A stretch of 64,000 nt of DNA from Eriocheir sinensis (Eukaryota; Arthropoda; Malacostraca; Decapoda; Varunidae). Within the stretch, counting starts at the first letter, position 1. Each line of letters starts with the position of its first letter. Below the pieces are notes generated by a model. That model ran no database searches, had not been told where the DNA came from, and worked only from the letters and a program-made list of their open reading frames with translations. The stretch covers positions 496,001 to 560,000 of the forward strand of contig NW_026111250.1 of NCBI RefSeq assembly GCF_024679095.1, read 5' to 3'. Of this stretch, positions 13,969 through 28,885 are shown piece by piece. A program made the translations under genes and the position numbers.

Positions 13969-15750
13969 ATAGAGTAAATTTCTATGAAAATATATATTCA
14001 AAATACATTTAAATTATGTAAATAAGTATAAAAAATATATATATCAAATACACCTAAAAAAATGAAAATTCGTATCAAAATAAATAAACAAAATTCCGAT
14101 AAAAGAACGTATATTTGTAGGAAAATAAATATACAAAATACACATAAAATTACGAAAATTTGAATGAAAGTATATACAAAAAAACAAAAAAATAAATTTC
14201 AATTTGTATGAAATTAGATATACAAAAAACACATATAATTAGTTAAATTTGTATTTAAATACATGTACAAAATACACATAAAATAATATAAATTTGCATG
14301 AAATGAAAACAAATTCACATAAAATAACGTACATTTGTATAAAATAGATATACAAAATATACATAGAATAAAGTAAAATCGTATCAAAATAAATACACAG
14401 AATATCAATAAAATAATGTAATTTTGTATGAAAATAAAGATGCAAAATACCCATAAAATAAAGCATATTTTTTTAAATACATATACAAGAATACACATAG
14501 AATAATTAAATTTGTATTAAAATTAATATACAAAATGCACGTACAATAAGGGAAATTTGTATTGAAAAAATATACAAAATGCACATAAAACAATGTATAT
14601 TTGTTTTAAAATATATATACGAATACACATAAAATAACGTATATTTCTATAGAAATATATATACAAAATACACATGAAATGACGTTAATACGTATAAAAA
14701 TATATACACAATACACATTAAATAATGTAAATTCGCATCAAAATAAATAAACAAAATATCAATAAAAGAACGTGTATTTGTATGAAAATAGATATACAAA
14801 ATACACATAAAATATTGTAAATTTGTATAAAACTCTTAAAAAAATACACAAAAATAATTTAAATTTGTATAAAAATATAAATACAAAATACATATAAAAC
14901 TAGTTAAATTTCTATTGAAATACATATACAAAATACACATAAAATAATGTAAATTTGAATTAAAATATATAAACAAATACACTTAAAATAACGTAAATTT
15001 GTATGAAATATATATAGAAAATACACATTAAATAATGTAAACATGTATAAAAAAATATATACAAAACACAAATAGAATAATGTAAAATAGTATCAAAATA
15101 AATACACAGAATATTAATAAAATAATGTAAATTTGTATGAAAATAAAGATGCAAAATACCCATAAAACAACGCAATTTTTATGAAAATATATACCAAAAT
15201 ACACATAAAATATTTAAATTTGTATTACAATAAATATACAAAATGCACATACAATAAGGTAAATTTGTATTGAAATAGATATGCAAAATACACATAAAAC
15301 AATGTAAATTTGTTTCAAAATATATATACGAATACACATAAAATAACGTAGATTTCTATAAAAATATATATACAAAATACACATAAAATGAAGTAAATAC
15401 GTATAAGAAAATATATACATAAAATAATGTAAATTCGTATCAAAATAAATAAACTGAATGCCAATAAAAGAATGTTTACTTGTATAAATATAAATATACA
15501 AAATACACATAAAATAACGTAAAATTGTATAAAACTGTATACAAAAAAAACAAAAATAATTAAATTTGTATGAAAATAGATATACAAAAGACATAAAATA
15601 AGCTAAATTTGAATTGAAATAAATATAGAAAATACATAAAATAATGTAAATTTGTATCAAAATATATATTCAAATACACATATATTAAAATTAATATACA
15701 AAATGCGTATATAATAAGGTAAATTTGTATTGAAAAAATATGCAACATAC
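13969..15750 (-). repeat. 45-bp satellite block 7, minus orientation
   Basis: Equivalent to 24,556-26,350. It contains an uninterrupted version, in minus orientation, of the insertion target of the 68-bp element (ATATAATTAGTTAAAT near 14,233). Ends at the J1 hinge (GCAACATACACGTTTACTC). Confidence 0.88.
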
Positions 15751-17057
15751 ACGTTTACTCATACAAATTTATATTATTTTATTGGTATTTTGTTTATTTA
15801 TTTTGATACGAATTACATGATTATATGTGTATTTTGTACATATTTCTTTATACGTATTTACATTATTTAATGTATTTTGTTTATATATTTTTAAACAAAT
15901 TTACGTTATTATATGTATTTTTATAAATATTTTGATACAAATTTACTTTATTTCATGTATTTTGTATATATATTACAATTCAAATTTAGCTTATTTTGTG
16001 TGTATTTTGTGTCTATTTTCATACAAATTTAATTTCTTCTGTGTAGTTTTGTATATAGTCTTATATAAATTTTCGTTATATTATGTGTATTTTGTATATT
16101 ATATACAAATACACATTCTTTTATTGCTATTTTGTTTATTTATTTTGATACGAATTTACATTATTTTATGTATTTTATACATTTTTATACGTATTTACTT
16201 CATTTTATGTGTATTTTGTATATATATTTTATAGAAATCCACGTTCTTATAGATGTATTCGTATATATATTTTGAAACAAATTTACATTGTTTTATATGT
16301 ATTTTGCATATCTATTTCAATACAAATTTACCTTCTTGTATGTGTTTTTTTTTATATTTATTTTAATACAAATTTAATTTTTTGATGTGTATTTTGGTAT
16401 ATATTTTATAAATAAAAAATGCGTTATTTTATGGGTATTTTGCTTCTATATTATCATACAAATTTACATTATTTTATTAATATTCTGAGTATTCATTTTG
16501 ATACGATTTTACATTATTCTCTTTGTGTTTTGTACATATTTTTTATATACAAAAATACGTTATTTTAAGTGTATTAGTTTATGTATTTTCATTCAAATTT
16601 ACATTATTTTATGTGTATTTTGTATATGTATATCAATAGAAATTTACCTAATTTTATGTGTATTTTGTATATTTATTTTCATACAAATTTAAAATATTTT
16701 TGTGTATTTTTGTATATAGTTTGATACAAATTTAGGTTATTTTTGTGTATTTTGTATATCTATTTTCATACAAATACACATTCTTTTATTGATATTTTGT
16801 TTATTTATTTTGATGCGAGTTTTATGTGAATTTGTTTTCATTTCATACAAATTTACATTATTTTATGTGTATTTTGTACATGTATTTAAATACAAATTTA
16901 ACTAATTAAAACGGGCTGCCTCGTACAGGCCTACCGGCCTCTTGTAGACTCCAGCGTTCTTATGTTCTTATGTTCTTATGTGTATTTTGTATATCTATTT
17001 TCATACAAATTGAAATTTATTTTTTTTGTTTTATGTATATTTTAATTCAAATTTTCG
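15751..17057 (+). repeat. 45-bp satellite block 8, plus orientation, with GC-rich insert
   Basis: Plus monomers from the J1 hinge to the J5 hinge (ATTTTCGTAATCTTATAAAA). The 68-bp insert lies at 16,909-16,976. Equivalent to 26,351-27,682. Confidence 0.88.
16909..16976 (+). mobile_element. 68-bp GC-rich insertion, probable truncated SINE/LINE-like 3' end (copy 1)
   Basis: An abrupt change from the surrounding satellite to a sequence starting AAACGGGCTGCC. It holds a hairpin-forming core: TACAGGCC (16,924-16,931), loop TACC, GGCC, a 3-nt bulge and TGTA (ending 16,946). It ends in three tandem TTCTTATG units (16,957-16,980), the last TATG of which is shared with the host. Removing the 68 bp restores TAACTAATTA joined to TATGTGTATT, which is exactly the sequence at 62,661-62,680. 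No target-site duplication is evident. Tandem short-unit tails are typical of some non-LTR elements and SINEs, so a 5'-truncated retroelement is the favoured reading. From memory it resembles arthropod (decapod) interspersed sequences, but this is not certain. Strand is that of the tail at the right end. Confidence 0.6.
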
Positions 17058-17063
17058 TAATCT

Positions 17064-18130
17064 TATAAAAATATATATACCAAAATACACATAAAATATT
17101 TAAATTTGCATTGAAATAAATATACAAAATGCACATACAATAAGGTAAATTTGTATTGAAAGAGATATGCAAAAATACATATAAAACAATGTGAATTTGT
17201 TTCAAAATATATATACGAATACAAATAAAAAAACGTAGATTTCTATAAAAATATATATACAAAATACACATAAAATTAAGTAAATACGTATAAAAAAATG
17301 TATACAAAATACACATAAAATAATGTAAATTCGATTTAAAATAAATAAACAAAATACCAATAAAAGAATGTGTATTTGGATAAACATAAATATACAAAAT
17401 ACATATACAAAATAAACATAAAATAAGGTAGATTTGTAAAAAAATATATGTACAAAATACACATAAAATAATGTAAATTTATATGAAAATATATATACAA
17501 ATACACATAAAATACCATGAATTTGTATTAAATATATATTCAAAATAAATATTAAATAATGTAAAAGCGTATAAAAATATATATACAAAGTACATATAAA
17601 ATAATGTAAATTCGTATCAATATAAATCAACAAAACACCAATAAAATAATATATATATATATATGAATGAAAATAAATTTACGAAATACACATAACATAA
17701 CTAAAATTTGTATTAAAATATATAAAAAAATACATAGAAATAATTTGAGTTTGTATGAAAATAGATATACAAAATACACATAAAACTAGGTAAATTTCTT
17801 TTGAAATGTATATACAAAATAGCCATAAAATATTGTAAATTTGTGTCAAAATATATAAACAAATACACATAAAGTAACGTAAATTTGTATGAAAAATATA
17901 TACAAAATACACATAGAATAATGTCAATTCGTATCAAAATGAATACGCAGAATATCAATAAAATAATGTATATTTGTATGAAAATAAAGATGCAAAATAC
18001 CCAAAAAATAAAGCATATGTTTATAAAAATACAGATACAAAAATACACATCGAATAATTAAATTTGTATTAAAATTAATATACAAAATGCGTATATAATA
18101 AGGTAAATTTGTATTGAAAAAATATACAAT
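17064..18130 (-). repeat. 45-bp satellite block 9, minus orientation
   Basis: From the J5 hinge to the J1 hinge. Equivalent to 27,686-28,882 and to 6,625-7,825. It contains the contracted TA tract. Confidence 0.88.
17648..17664. repeat. Contracted (TA)n tract, ~17 bp
   Basis: Short TA tract flanked by the same words as the long arrays at 7,200 and 28,272, so it is a length variant of the same paralogous microsatellite. Confidence 0.9.
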
Positions 18131-18134
18131 ATAC

Positions 18135-19155
18135 ACGTTTACTCATACAAATTTATATTCTTTTATTGGTATTTTGTTTATTTATTTTGATACGAATTAC
18201 ATGATTATATGTGTATTTTGTACACATTTTTTTATACGTATTTACATTATTTAATGTGTATTTTGTTTATATTTTCATACAAATTTACGTTATTATATGT
18301 GTATTTGTATAAATATTTTTATACAAATTTACTTTATTTCATGTATTTTGTATATATATTTCAATTCAAATTTAGCTTATTTTGTGTGTATTTTGTATAT
18401 ATTTTCATACAAATTTAATTACTTCTGTGTATTTATGTATATAGTTTTATATAAATTTACGTTATTTTATGTGTATTTTGTATATTTATATTTATACAAA
18501 TACACATTCTTTTATTGGTATTTTGTTTATTTATTTTGATACGATACATTATTTTATGTGTATTTTGTATAAATTTTTTTATACGTATTTACTTCATTTT
18601 ATGTGTATTTTGTATATATGTATTTATAGAAATCTACGTTATTTTATGTATACTCGTATACATATTTTGAAACAAATTTACATTGCTTTATATTTATTTT
18701 GCGTATCTATTTCAATACAAATTTACCTTATTGTATGTGTTTTTTATATATTTATTTTAATACAAATCTAATTTTTTTATGTGTATTTTGGTATATATAT
18801 TTTTATAAATAAAAAAAATGCGTTATTTTATGGGTATTTTGCCTCTTTATTTTCATACAAATTTACATTATTTTATTAATATTCTGTGTATTTATTTTGA
18901 TACGATTTTACATTATTCTATTTGTGTTTTGTATATATTTTTTATACAAATTTACGTTATTTTAAGTGTATTTGTTTATGTATTTTCATTCAAATTTACA
19001 TTATTTTATGTGTATTTTGTATATGTATTTTAATACAAATTTACCTAATTTATGTGTATTTTGTATATTTATTTTCATACAAATTTAAAATATTTTTGTG
19101 TATTTTTGTATATAGTTTGATACAAATTTAGGTTATTTTATGTGTATTTTTAATA
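18135..19155 (+). repeat. 45-bp satellite block 10, plus orientation
   Basis: A clear HOR with subtypes in order; the marker monomer ATGCGTTATTTTATGGG is at about 18,818. Ends at TTTTTAATATCTATTAAAT. Almost identical to 28,886-29,900. Confidence 0.89.
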
Positions 19156-19159
19156 TCTA

Positions 19160-22100
19160 TTAAATATATATACAAAATACATATGAAATTATGTAAATAC
19201 GTATAAAAATATATATACAAAATACATATCAAATAATGTAAATTCGTGTCAAAATAAATAAACAAAATATCATGAAAAGAATGTGTATTTGTATGAAAAT
19301 AGATAATAGATAATAAATTTGTATAAAATATATTTGCAAGATACACATTAAATAATGTAAATATGTATAAAAAAGTATATACAAAAAACAAATAGAATAA
19401 TGTAAAATCGTATCAAAATAAATACACAGAATATTAATAAAATAATGTAAATTTGTATGAAAATAAAGATGCAAAATTCCCATAAAATAGCGCATTTCTT
19501 ATAAATATATATATACCAAAATACACATAAAATTTTTAAATTTGTATTGAAATAAATATACAAAATGCATATACAATAAGATAAATTTGTATTGAAAGAG
19601 ATATGCAAAAATACATATAAAACAATGTAAACTTGTTTCAAAATATATATACGAATACAAATAAAAAAACGTAGATTTCTATAAAAATATATATACAAAA
19701 TACACATAAAATTAAGTAAATACGTATAAAAAAATTTATTCAAAATACACATAAAATAATGTAAATTCGAATTAAAATAGATAAACAGAATACCAATAAA
19801 AGAATGTGTATTTGGATAAAAATAAATATACAAAATACACATACAAAATAAACATAAAATAAGGTACATTTGTAATAAAATATATGTACAAAATACTCAT
19901 ACAATAATGTAAATTTATATGAAAATATATATACAAATACACATAAAATACCATGAATTTGTATAAAATATATATTCAAAATAAATATTAAATAATGTAA
20001 GAGCGTATAAAAATATATATACAAAGTACATATAAAATGAAAATTAAGATGCAAAATACCTATAAAATAACGCATTTTTTTATAAAATTATTGATACTAA
20101 AATACACATAAAATATTTGAACTTGTATTAAAATAAATATACAAAATGCACATACAATAAGGTAAATTTGTATTGAAATAGATATGCAAAATACATATAA
20201 AATAATGTAAATTTGTTTCAAAATATATATACGAATACACATAAAACAACGTAGATTTCTATAAAAATACATATACAAAATACACATAATATTAAGTAAA
20301 TACGTATAAAAAAAATGTATACAAAATACACATAAAATAATGTAAATTCGTATAAATGTAAATAAACAATATACCAATAAAAGAATGTGTATTTGTATAA
20401 ATATAAATAAATTTGCATAAAAATATATATACAAAACACACTTTAGATAATGTAAATGAGTATAAAAATATGTATACAAAATACCTATGAAATAATCTAA
20501 ATTCGTATCGAATTAAATTAAGAAATACCAATAAAATAATGTAATTTTGGATGAAAATATATATACAAAATACACATAAAATAACCTAAATACAAATACA
20601 AGTATACACATAAAATAATTTAAAATTGAATGAAATAAATATACAAAATAAACATAAAATAAGGTAAATTTGTAATGAAATATGAAAAAATACACATAAA
20701 ATAATATAAATTTGTATGAAAATATATATAGAAATACACATTAAATAACATGAATTTGTATAAAATTTGTATCAAAATATATACTTATACACACAATAAA
20801 ATAACGTAATTTTTTTTATGAAAATGTATATACAAAATACACATAAAATAATTTAAATACGTAGAAAAATATATATACAAAAAACACATAAAATAATGTA
20901 AATTTGTAAGAAAATATATAAACAAATACACATAAAATAATGTAAATTTGCATAAAATATATATACAAAATGAACATTAAATAATGTAAATATGTATAAA
21001 AAAATATATACAAAATACACATAGAATAATGTTAAATCGTATCAAAATAAATAAAGAGAATATCAATAAAATAATGTAAATTTGTATGAAAATAAAGATG
21101 CAAAATATCCATATAATAACGCATATTTGCATAAAAATATATATACAAAAATACATATAAAATAGTTAAGTTTGTATTAAAATAAATATACTAAATGCAC
21201 GTACAATAAAGTAAATTTGTATTGAAATAGATATGCAAAATACACATCAATAATGTAAATTTGTATCAAAATATATATCGAATACTCATAAAATAGAGTA
21301 AATTTCTATGAAAATATACATACAAAATAGATATACAAAATACACATATAACTAGTTAAATTTGTATTTAAATACATGTACAAAAAACACATAAAATAAT
21401 GTAGATTTGTATGAAATGAAAACAAATACATTTTATATAAAATATATATACAAAATACACATAGAATAAAGTAAAATTATATAAAAATAAATACACAGAA
21501 TATCAATAAAATAATGTAAATTTGTATGAAAATAAAGATGCAAAATACCCATAAAATAAAGCATATTTTTATAAAAATACATGTACAAAAATACACATAG
21601 ATTAATCAAATTTGTATTAAAATTAATATACAAAATGCACATACAATAAGGTAAATTTGTATTGAAAAAATATGCAAAATACACATAAAATAATGTAAAT
21701 TTGTTTCAAAATATATATATGAATACACATAAAATAACGCAGATTTCTATAGAAATATATATACAAAATACACTTGAAATAATGTAAATACGTATAAAAA
21801 TATATATACAAAATACACATTAAATAATGTTAATTCGTGTCAAAATAAATAAACAAAATATCATGAAAAGAATGTGTATTTGTATGAAAATAGATATACA
21901 GAATACACATAAAATAACCTAAATTTGTATAAAACTATATACAAAAATACACAAAAATAATTTAAACTTGTATGAAAATAAATATACAAAAAACATATAA
22001 AAATAGGTAAATTTGTAATGAAATACATATACAAAATACACATAAAATAATGTAAATATGAATGAAAATATATAAACATATAGACTTAAAATAACGTAAA

Positions 22101-22655
22101 ATTGTATCAAATATATATACAAAAAAAACATTAAATAATGTAAATATGTATAAAAAAAATATATACAAAACACAAATAAAATAATGTAAAATCGTATCAA
22201 AATAAATACAGAAAATATTAATAAAATAATGTAAATATGTATGAAAATTAAGATGCAAAATTCCCATAAAAGAACGCATTTTTTATAAAAATATAAATAC
22301 GAAAAAACATAAAATATTTGATTTTGTATTATAATAAATAGATATACAAAATTCACATAAAATAAGCTAAATTTGAATTGAAATATATATACAAAATACA
22401 TAAAATAATGTAAATATGTATCAAAATACCTATACAAATACACATATAATAACGTAAATTTGTATAAAAATATATAAACAAAATACACATTAAATAATGT
22501 AAATACGTATAAAAAAATGTACAAAATACACAAATAATCATGTAATTCGTATCAAAATAAATAGACAAAATACCAATAAAATAATGTAAATTTCTATGAG
22601 AAAACATATACAAAATACACATAAATAATGCAAATATCAATAAAAATATATATAA
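19160..22655 (-). repeat. 45-bp satellite block 11, minus orientation
   Basis: Equivalent to blocks 5 and 17. Near 20,411 it carries a ~100-bp deletion relative to 31,152-31,252. The internal junction TATAAAATGAAAATTAAG is at about 20,033. Confidence 0.89.
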
Positions 22656-22660
22656 TATAA

Positions 22661-24555
22661 TATATTTTTATACATATTTAAAATATTTAATGTATATTTT
22701 GTATATATATATTTTATCTAAATTTACGTGATTTTATATGTATTTGTTTATATATTTTCATACAAATTTACATTATTTTATGTGAGTTTTCTATATGTAT
22801 TTCAATACAAATTTGCCTAACTTTATGTGTATTTTGCATATCTATTTTCAAACAAATTTAAATTATTTTTGTGTATATTTGTATATATTTTTATACAAAT
22901 TTTAGTTATTTTATTTGTTTTTTGTATATATATTTTCCTACAAATATACATTCTTTTATTGGAATTTTGAGTATTTAATTTTTTACGAATTTACATTATT
23001 TTATGTGTATTTTGTATATATATTTTTCTACGTATTTAAACTATTTTATGTGTATTATATATATACATTTTCATAAAAATTTACGTTATTTTATTGTGTG
23101 TGTTCGTATATATTTTGAAACATTTTATACAAATTCATGTTATTTTATGTGTATTTGTATATATTTTCATACAAATTGATATTATTTCATGTGTATTCTT
23201 ACATATATTTTATTACAAATTTACCTTATTTTATGTTTATTTTGTATATTTATTTCATTCAATTTTAAATTATTTAATGTGTATATTTGTATTTGTATTT
23301 AGGTTATTTTATGTGTGTTTTTTATATATATTTTCATCCAAAATTACATTATTTTATTGTTATTTTCTTAATTTAACTCGATACGAATTTAGATTATTTC
23401 ATAGGTATTTTGTATACATATTTTTATACTCATTTACATTATCTAATGTGTGTTTTGTATATATTTTTTTATGCAAACTAATTTTATGTGCATTTTTGTA
23501 CATATATTTTTATAGAAACTTAAAACGTTATTTTATGTGTATTTTGTATATGTTTTCTCATACAAATTTACATTATTTAATTAGTTTTTTGTTTATTTAT
23601 TTTGATACGAATGACTTGATATTTTTTTATACTTATTTACATTACTTAATGTGTATTTTGTTTATATATTTTTTTACAAATTTACGTTATTATATGTGTA
23701 TTTGTTAAAAATATTTTGAAACGAATTTACTTTATTTTATGTATTTTGTATATATATTTCAATTCAAATTTAGCTTATTTTGTGTGTATTTTGTATATCT
23801 ATTTTCATACAAATTTAATTACTTCTGTGTATTTTTGTATATAGTTTTATACAAATTTACGTTATTTTATGTGCATTTTGTATATTTATATTTATACAAA
23901 TACACATTCTCTTATTGGTATTTTGTTTTTTTATATTTATACGAATTTACATTATTTTATGTGTATTTTGTATACATTTTTGATTCGTATTTACTTAATT
24001 TTATTTGTATTTTGTATATATATATTTATAGAAATCTACGTTATTTTATGTGTATTCGTATATATATTTTGAAACAAATTTACATTGTTTTATATGTTTT
24101 TTGCATATCTATTTCAATACAAATTTACCTTATTGTATGTGCATTTTGTATATTTATTTTAATACAAATTCAAATATTTTATGTGTATTTTGGTATATAT
24201 AATTAAAAAAAAAATGCGTTATTTTATAGGTATTTTGCATCTTAGTTTTCATAGAAATGTACATTATTTATTAATATTCTGTGTATATATTGTATATACG
24301 ATTTTATATTATACTATTTGTGTTTTGTATATAATTTTTTATACATATTTTCATTATTTAATGTGTATTTTTTTATATATTTTATACAAATTAACGTCAT
24401 TTTAAGTGTATTTGTTTATATAATTTCATTCAAATTTACATTATTTTAAGTGTATTTTGTATATGTATTTCAATACAAATTTACCTAATTTTATGTGTAT
24501 TTTGTATATTTATTTTCATACAAATTTAAATAATTTTTGTGTTTTTTTGTATATA
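22661..24555 (+). repeat. 45-bp satellite block 12, plus orientation
   Basis: Equivalent to block 6. It contains an ATGCG marker monomer near 24,214 and lacks ~21 bp near 23,615 that are present in block 6. Its first ~600 bp are inverted relatives of 56,110-56,720. Confidence 0.88.
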
Positions 24556-26350
24556 CATATAGAGTAAATTTCTATGAAAATATATATTCAAAATACATTT
24601 AAATTATGTAAATAAGTATAAAAATATATATATCAAATACACCTAAAAAAATGAAAATTCGTATCAAAATAAATAAACAAAATTCCGATAAAAGAACGTA
24701 TATTTGTAGGAAAATAAATATACAAAATACACATAAAATTACGAAAATTTGAATGAAAGTATATACAAAAAAACAAAAAAATAAATTTCAATTTGTATGA
24801 AATTAGATATACAAAAAACACATATAATTAGTTAAATTTGTATTTAAATACATGTACAAAATACACATAAAATAATATAAATTTGCATGAAATGAAAACA
24901 AATTCACATAAAATAACGTACATTTGTATAAAATAGATATACAAAATATACATAGAATAAAGTAAAATCGTATCAAAATAAATACACAGAATATCAATAA
25001 AATAATGTAATTTTGTATGAAAATAAAGATGCAAAATACCCATAAAATAAAGCATATTTTTTTTAAATACATATACAAGAATACACATAGAATAATTAAA
25101 TTTGTATTAAAATTAATATACAAAATGCACGTACAATAAGGGAAATTTGTATTGAAAAAATATACAAAATGCACATAAAACAATGTATATTTGTTTTAAA
25201 ATATATATACGAATACACATAAAATAACGTATATTTCTATAGAAATATATATACAAAATACACATGAAATGACGTTAATACGTATAAAAATATATATACA
25301 CAATACACATTAAATAATGTAAATTCGCATCAAAATAAATAAACAAAATATCAATAAAAGAACGTGTATTTGTATGAAAATAGATATACAAAATACACAT
25401 AAAATATTGTAAATTTGTATAAAACTCTTAAAAAAATACACAAAAATAATTTAAATTTGTATAAAAATATAAATACAAAATACATATAAAACTAGTTAAA
25501 TTTCTATTGAAATACATATACAAAATACACATAAAATAATGTAAATTTGAATTAAAATATATAAACAAATACACTTAAAATAACGTAAATTTGTATGAAA
25601 TATATATAGAAAATACACATTAAATAATGTAAATATGTATAAAAAAATATATACAAAACACAAATAGAATAATGTAAAATAGTATCAAAATAAATACACA
25701 GAATATTAATAAAATAATGTAAATTTGTATGAAAATAAAGATGCAAAATACCCATAAAACAACGCAATTTTTATGAAAATATATATACCAAAATACACAT
25801 AAAATATTTAAATTTGTATTACAATAAATATACAAAATGCACATACAATAAGGTAAATTTGTATTGAAATAGATATGCAAAATACACATAAAACAATGTA
25901 AATTTGTTTCAAAATATATATACGAATACACATAAAATAACGTAGATTTCTATAAAATATATATACAAAATACACATAAAATGAAGTAAATACGTATAAG
26001 AAAATGTATACAAAATACAAATAAAATAATGTAAATTCGTATCAAAATAAATAAACTAAATGCCAATAAAAGAATGTTTACTTGTATAAATATAAATATA
26101 CAAAATACACATAAAATAACGTAAAATTGTATAAAACTATATACAAAAATAAACAAAAATAATTAAATTTGTATGAAAATAGATATACAAAAGACACATA
26201 AAATAAGCTAAATTTGAATTGAAATAAATATAGAAAATACAAAAAATAATGTAAATTTGTATCAAAATATATATTCAAATACACATATATTAAAATTAAT
26301 ATACAAAATGCGTATATAATAAGGTAAATTTGTATTGAAAAAATATGCAA
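24556..26350 (-). repeat. 45-bp satellite block 13, minus orientation
   Basis: Equivalent to block 7, including the uninterrupted insertion target near 24,826. Ends at the J1 hinge, where CACGTTTACTCAT follows GCAACATA. Confidence 0.88.
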
Positions 26351-27682
26351 CATACACGTTTACTCATACAAATTTATATTATTTTATTGGTATTTTGTTT
26401 ATTTATTTTGATACGAGTTACATGATTATATGTATATTTTGTACATATTTTTTTTATACGTATTTACATTATTTAATGTGTTTTTTGTTTATATATTTTC
26501 ATACAAATTTACGTTATTATATGTGTATTTGTATAAATATTTTGATACAAATTTACTTTATTTCATGTATTTTGTATATATATTTCAATTCAAATTTAGC
26601 TTATTTTGTGTGTATTTTGTATATATTCATAAATTTAATTACTTGTGTATTTTTGTATATAGTTTTATATAAATTTACGTTATTTTATGTGTATTTTGTA
26701 TATTTATATTTATACAAATACACATTCTTTTATTGCTATTTTGTTTATTTATTTTGATACGAATTTACATTATTTTATGTGTATTTTGTATACATTTTTT
26801 TATACGTATTTACTTCATTTTATGTGTATTTTGTATATATATTTTTATAGAAATCTACGTTATTATATGTGTATTCGTATATATATTTTGAAACAAATTT
26901 ACATTGTTTTATATGTATTTTGCATATCTATTTCAATACAAATTTACCTTCTTGTATGTGTTTTTTGTATATTTATTTTAATACAAATTTAATTTTTTGA
27001 TGTGTATTTTGGTATATATATTTTTATAAATAAAAAAATGCGTTATTTTATGGGTATTTTGCTTCTTTATTTTCATACAAATTTACATTATTTTATTAAT
27101 ATTCTGTGTATTTATTTTGATACGATTTTACATTATTCTATTTGTGTTTTGTACATATTTTTTTATACAAATTTACGTTATTTTAAGTGTATTTGTTTAT
27201 GTATTTTCATTCAAATTTACATTATTTTATGTGAATTTTGTGTATGTATTTCAATACAAATTTACCTAATTTTATGTGTATTTTGTATATTTATTTTCAT
27301 ACAAATTTAAAATATTTTTGTGTATTTTTGTATATAGTTTGATACAAATTTAGGTTATTTTTTGTGTATTTTGTATATCTATTTTCATACAAATACACAT
27401 TCTTTTATTGATATTTTGTTTATTTATTTTGATGCGAGTTTTATGTGAATTTGTTTTCATTTCATACAAATTTACATTATTTTATGTGTATTTTGTACAT
27501 GTATTTAAATACAAATTTAACTAATTAAAACGGGCTGCCTCGTACAGGCCTACCGGCCTCTTGTAGACTCCAGCGTTCTTATGTTCTTATGTTCTTATGT
27601 GTATTTTGTATATCTATTTTCATACAAATTGAAATTTATTTTTTTTGTTTTTATGTATATATTTTGATTCAAATTTTCGTAA
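26351..27682 (+). repeat. 45-bp satellite block 14, plus orientation, with GC-rich insert
   Basis: Runs from the J1 hinge to the J5 hinge. Two first-subtype monomers (AAATACACATTCTTTTATTG, near 26,716 and 27,388) are ~670 bp apart and define one HOR period. The 68-bp insert follows. Confidence 0.88.
27528..27595 (+). mobile_element. 68-bp GC-rich insertion, probable truncated SINE/LINE-like 3' end (copy 2)
   Basis: I see no difference from the insert at 16,909, including the GGCC hairpin and the TTCTTATG tail (27,576-27,599). Same flanks and same distance to the J5 hinge, so it was copied with the 10.6-kb unit and is not a second insertion event. Confidence 0.6.
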
Positions 27683-27685
27683 TCT

Positions 27686-28882
<1,197 letters not shown>

Positions 28883-28885
28883 TAT

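Larger units (their letters stand above)
17063..27685. repeat. ~10.6-kb segmental duplication, copy 2
   Basis: Direct tandem copy of 6,625-17,060 with the same hinge order. The TA array is contracted to ~17 bp (17,648). The GC-rich insert recurs at 27,528, that is 10,619 bp after copy 1. Long stretches, for example 20,580-22,630 against 10,010-12,060, differ by only occasional bases. Confidence 0.88.

Noticed and set aside
16909..16976. The GC-rich insert as a tRNA or other structured RNA gene
   Set aside because: It is 68 bp with one interrupted hairpin, but no cloverleaf, A-box or B-box pairing that I can see, and the tandem TTCTTATG tail fits a retroelement end better.
16909..16976. Two independent insertions of the GC-rich element
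   Set aside because: Sequence, flanks and distance to the J5 hinge are the same at 27,528, so it is one insertion copied by duplication.
18135..19155. Regularly spaced repeats as a CRISPR array
   Set aside because: There are no unique spacers; the whole unit repeats, at 45 bp, with no cas genes, in eukaryote-like satellite DNA.
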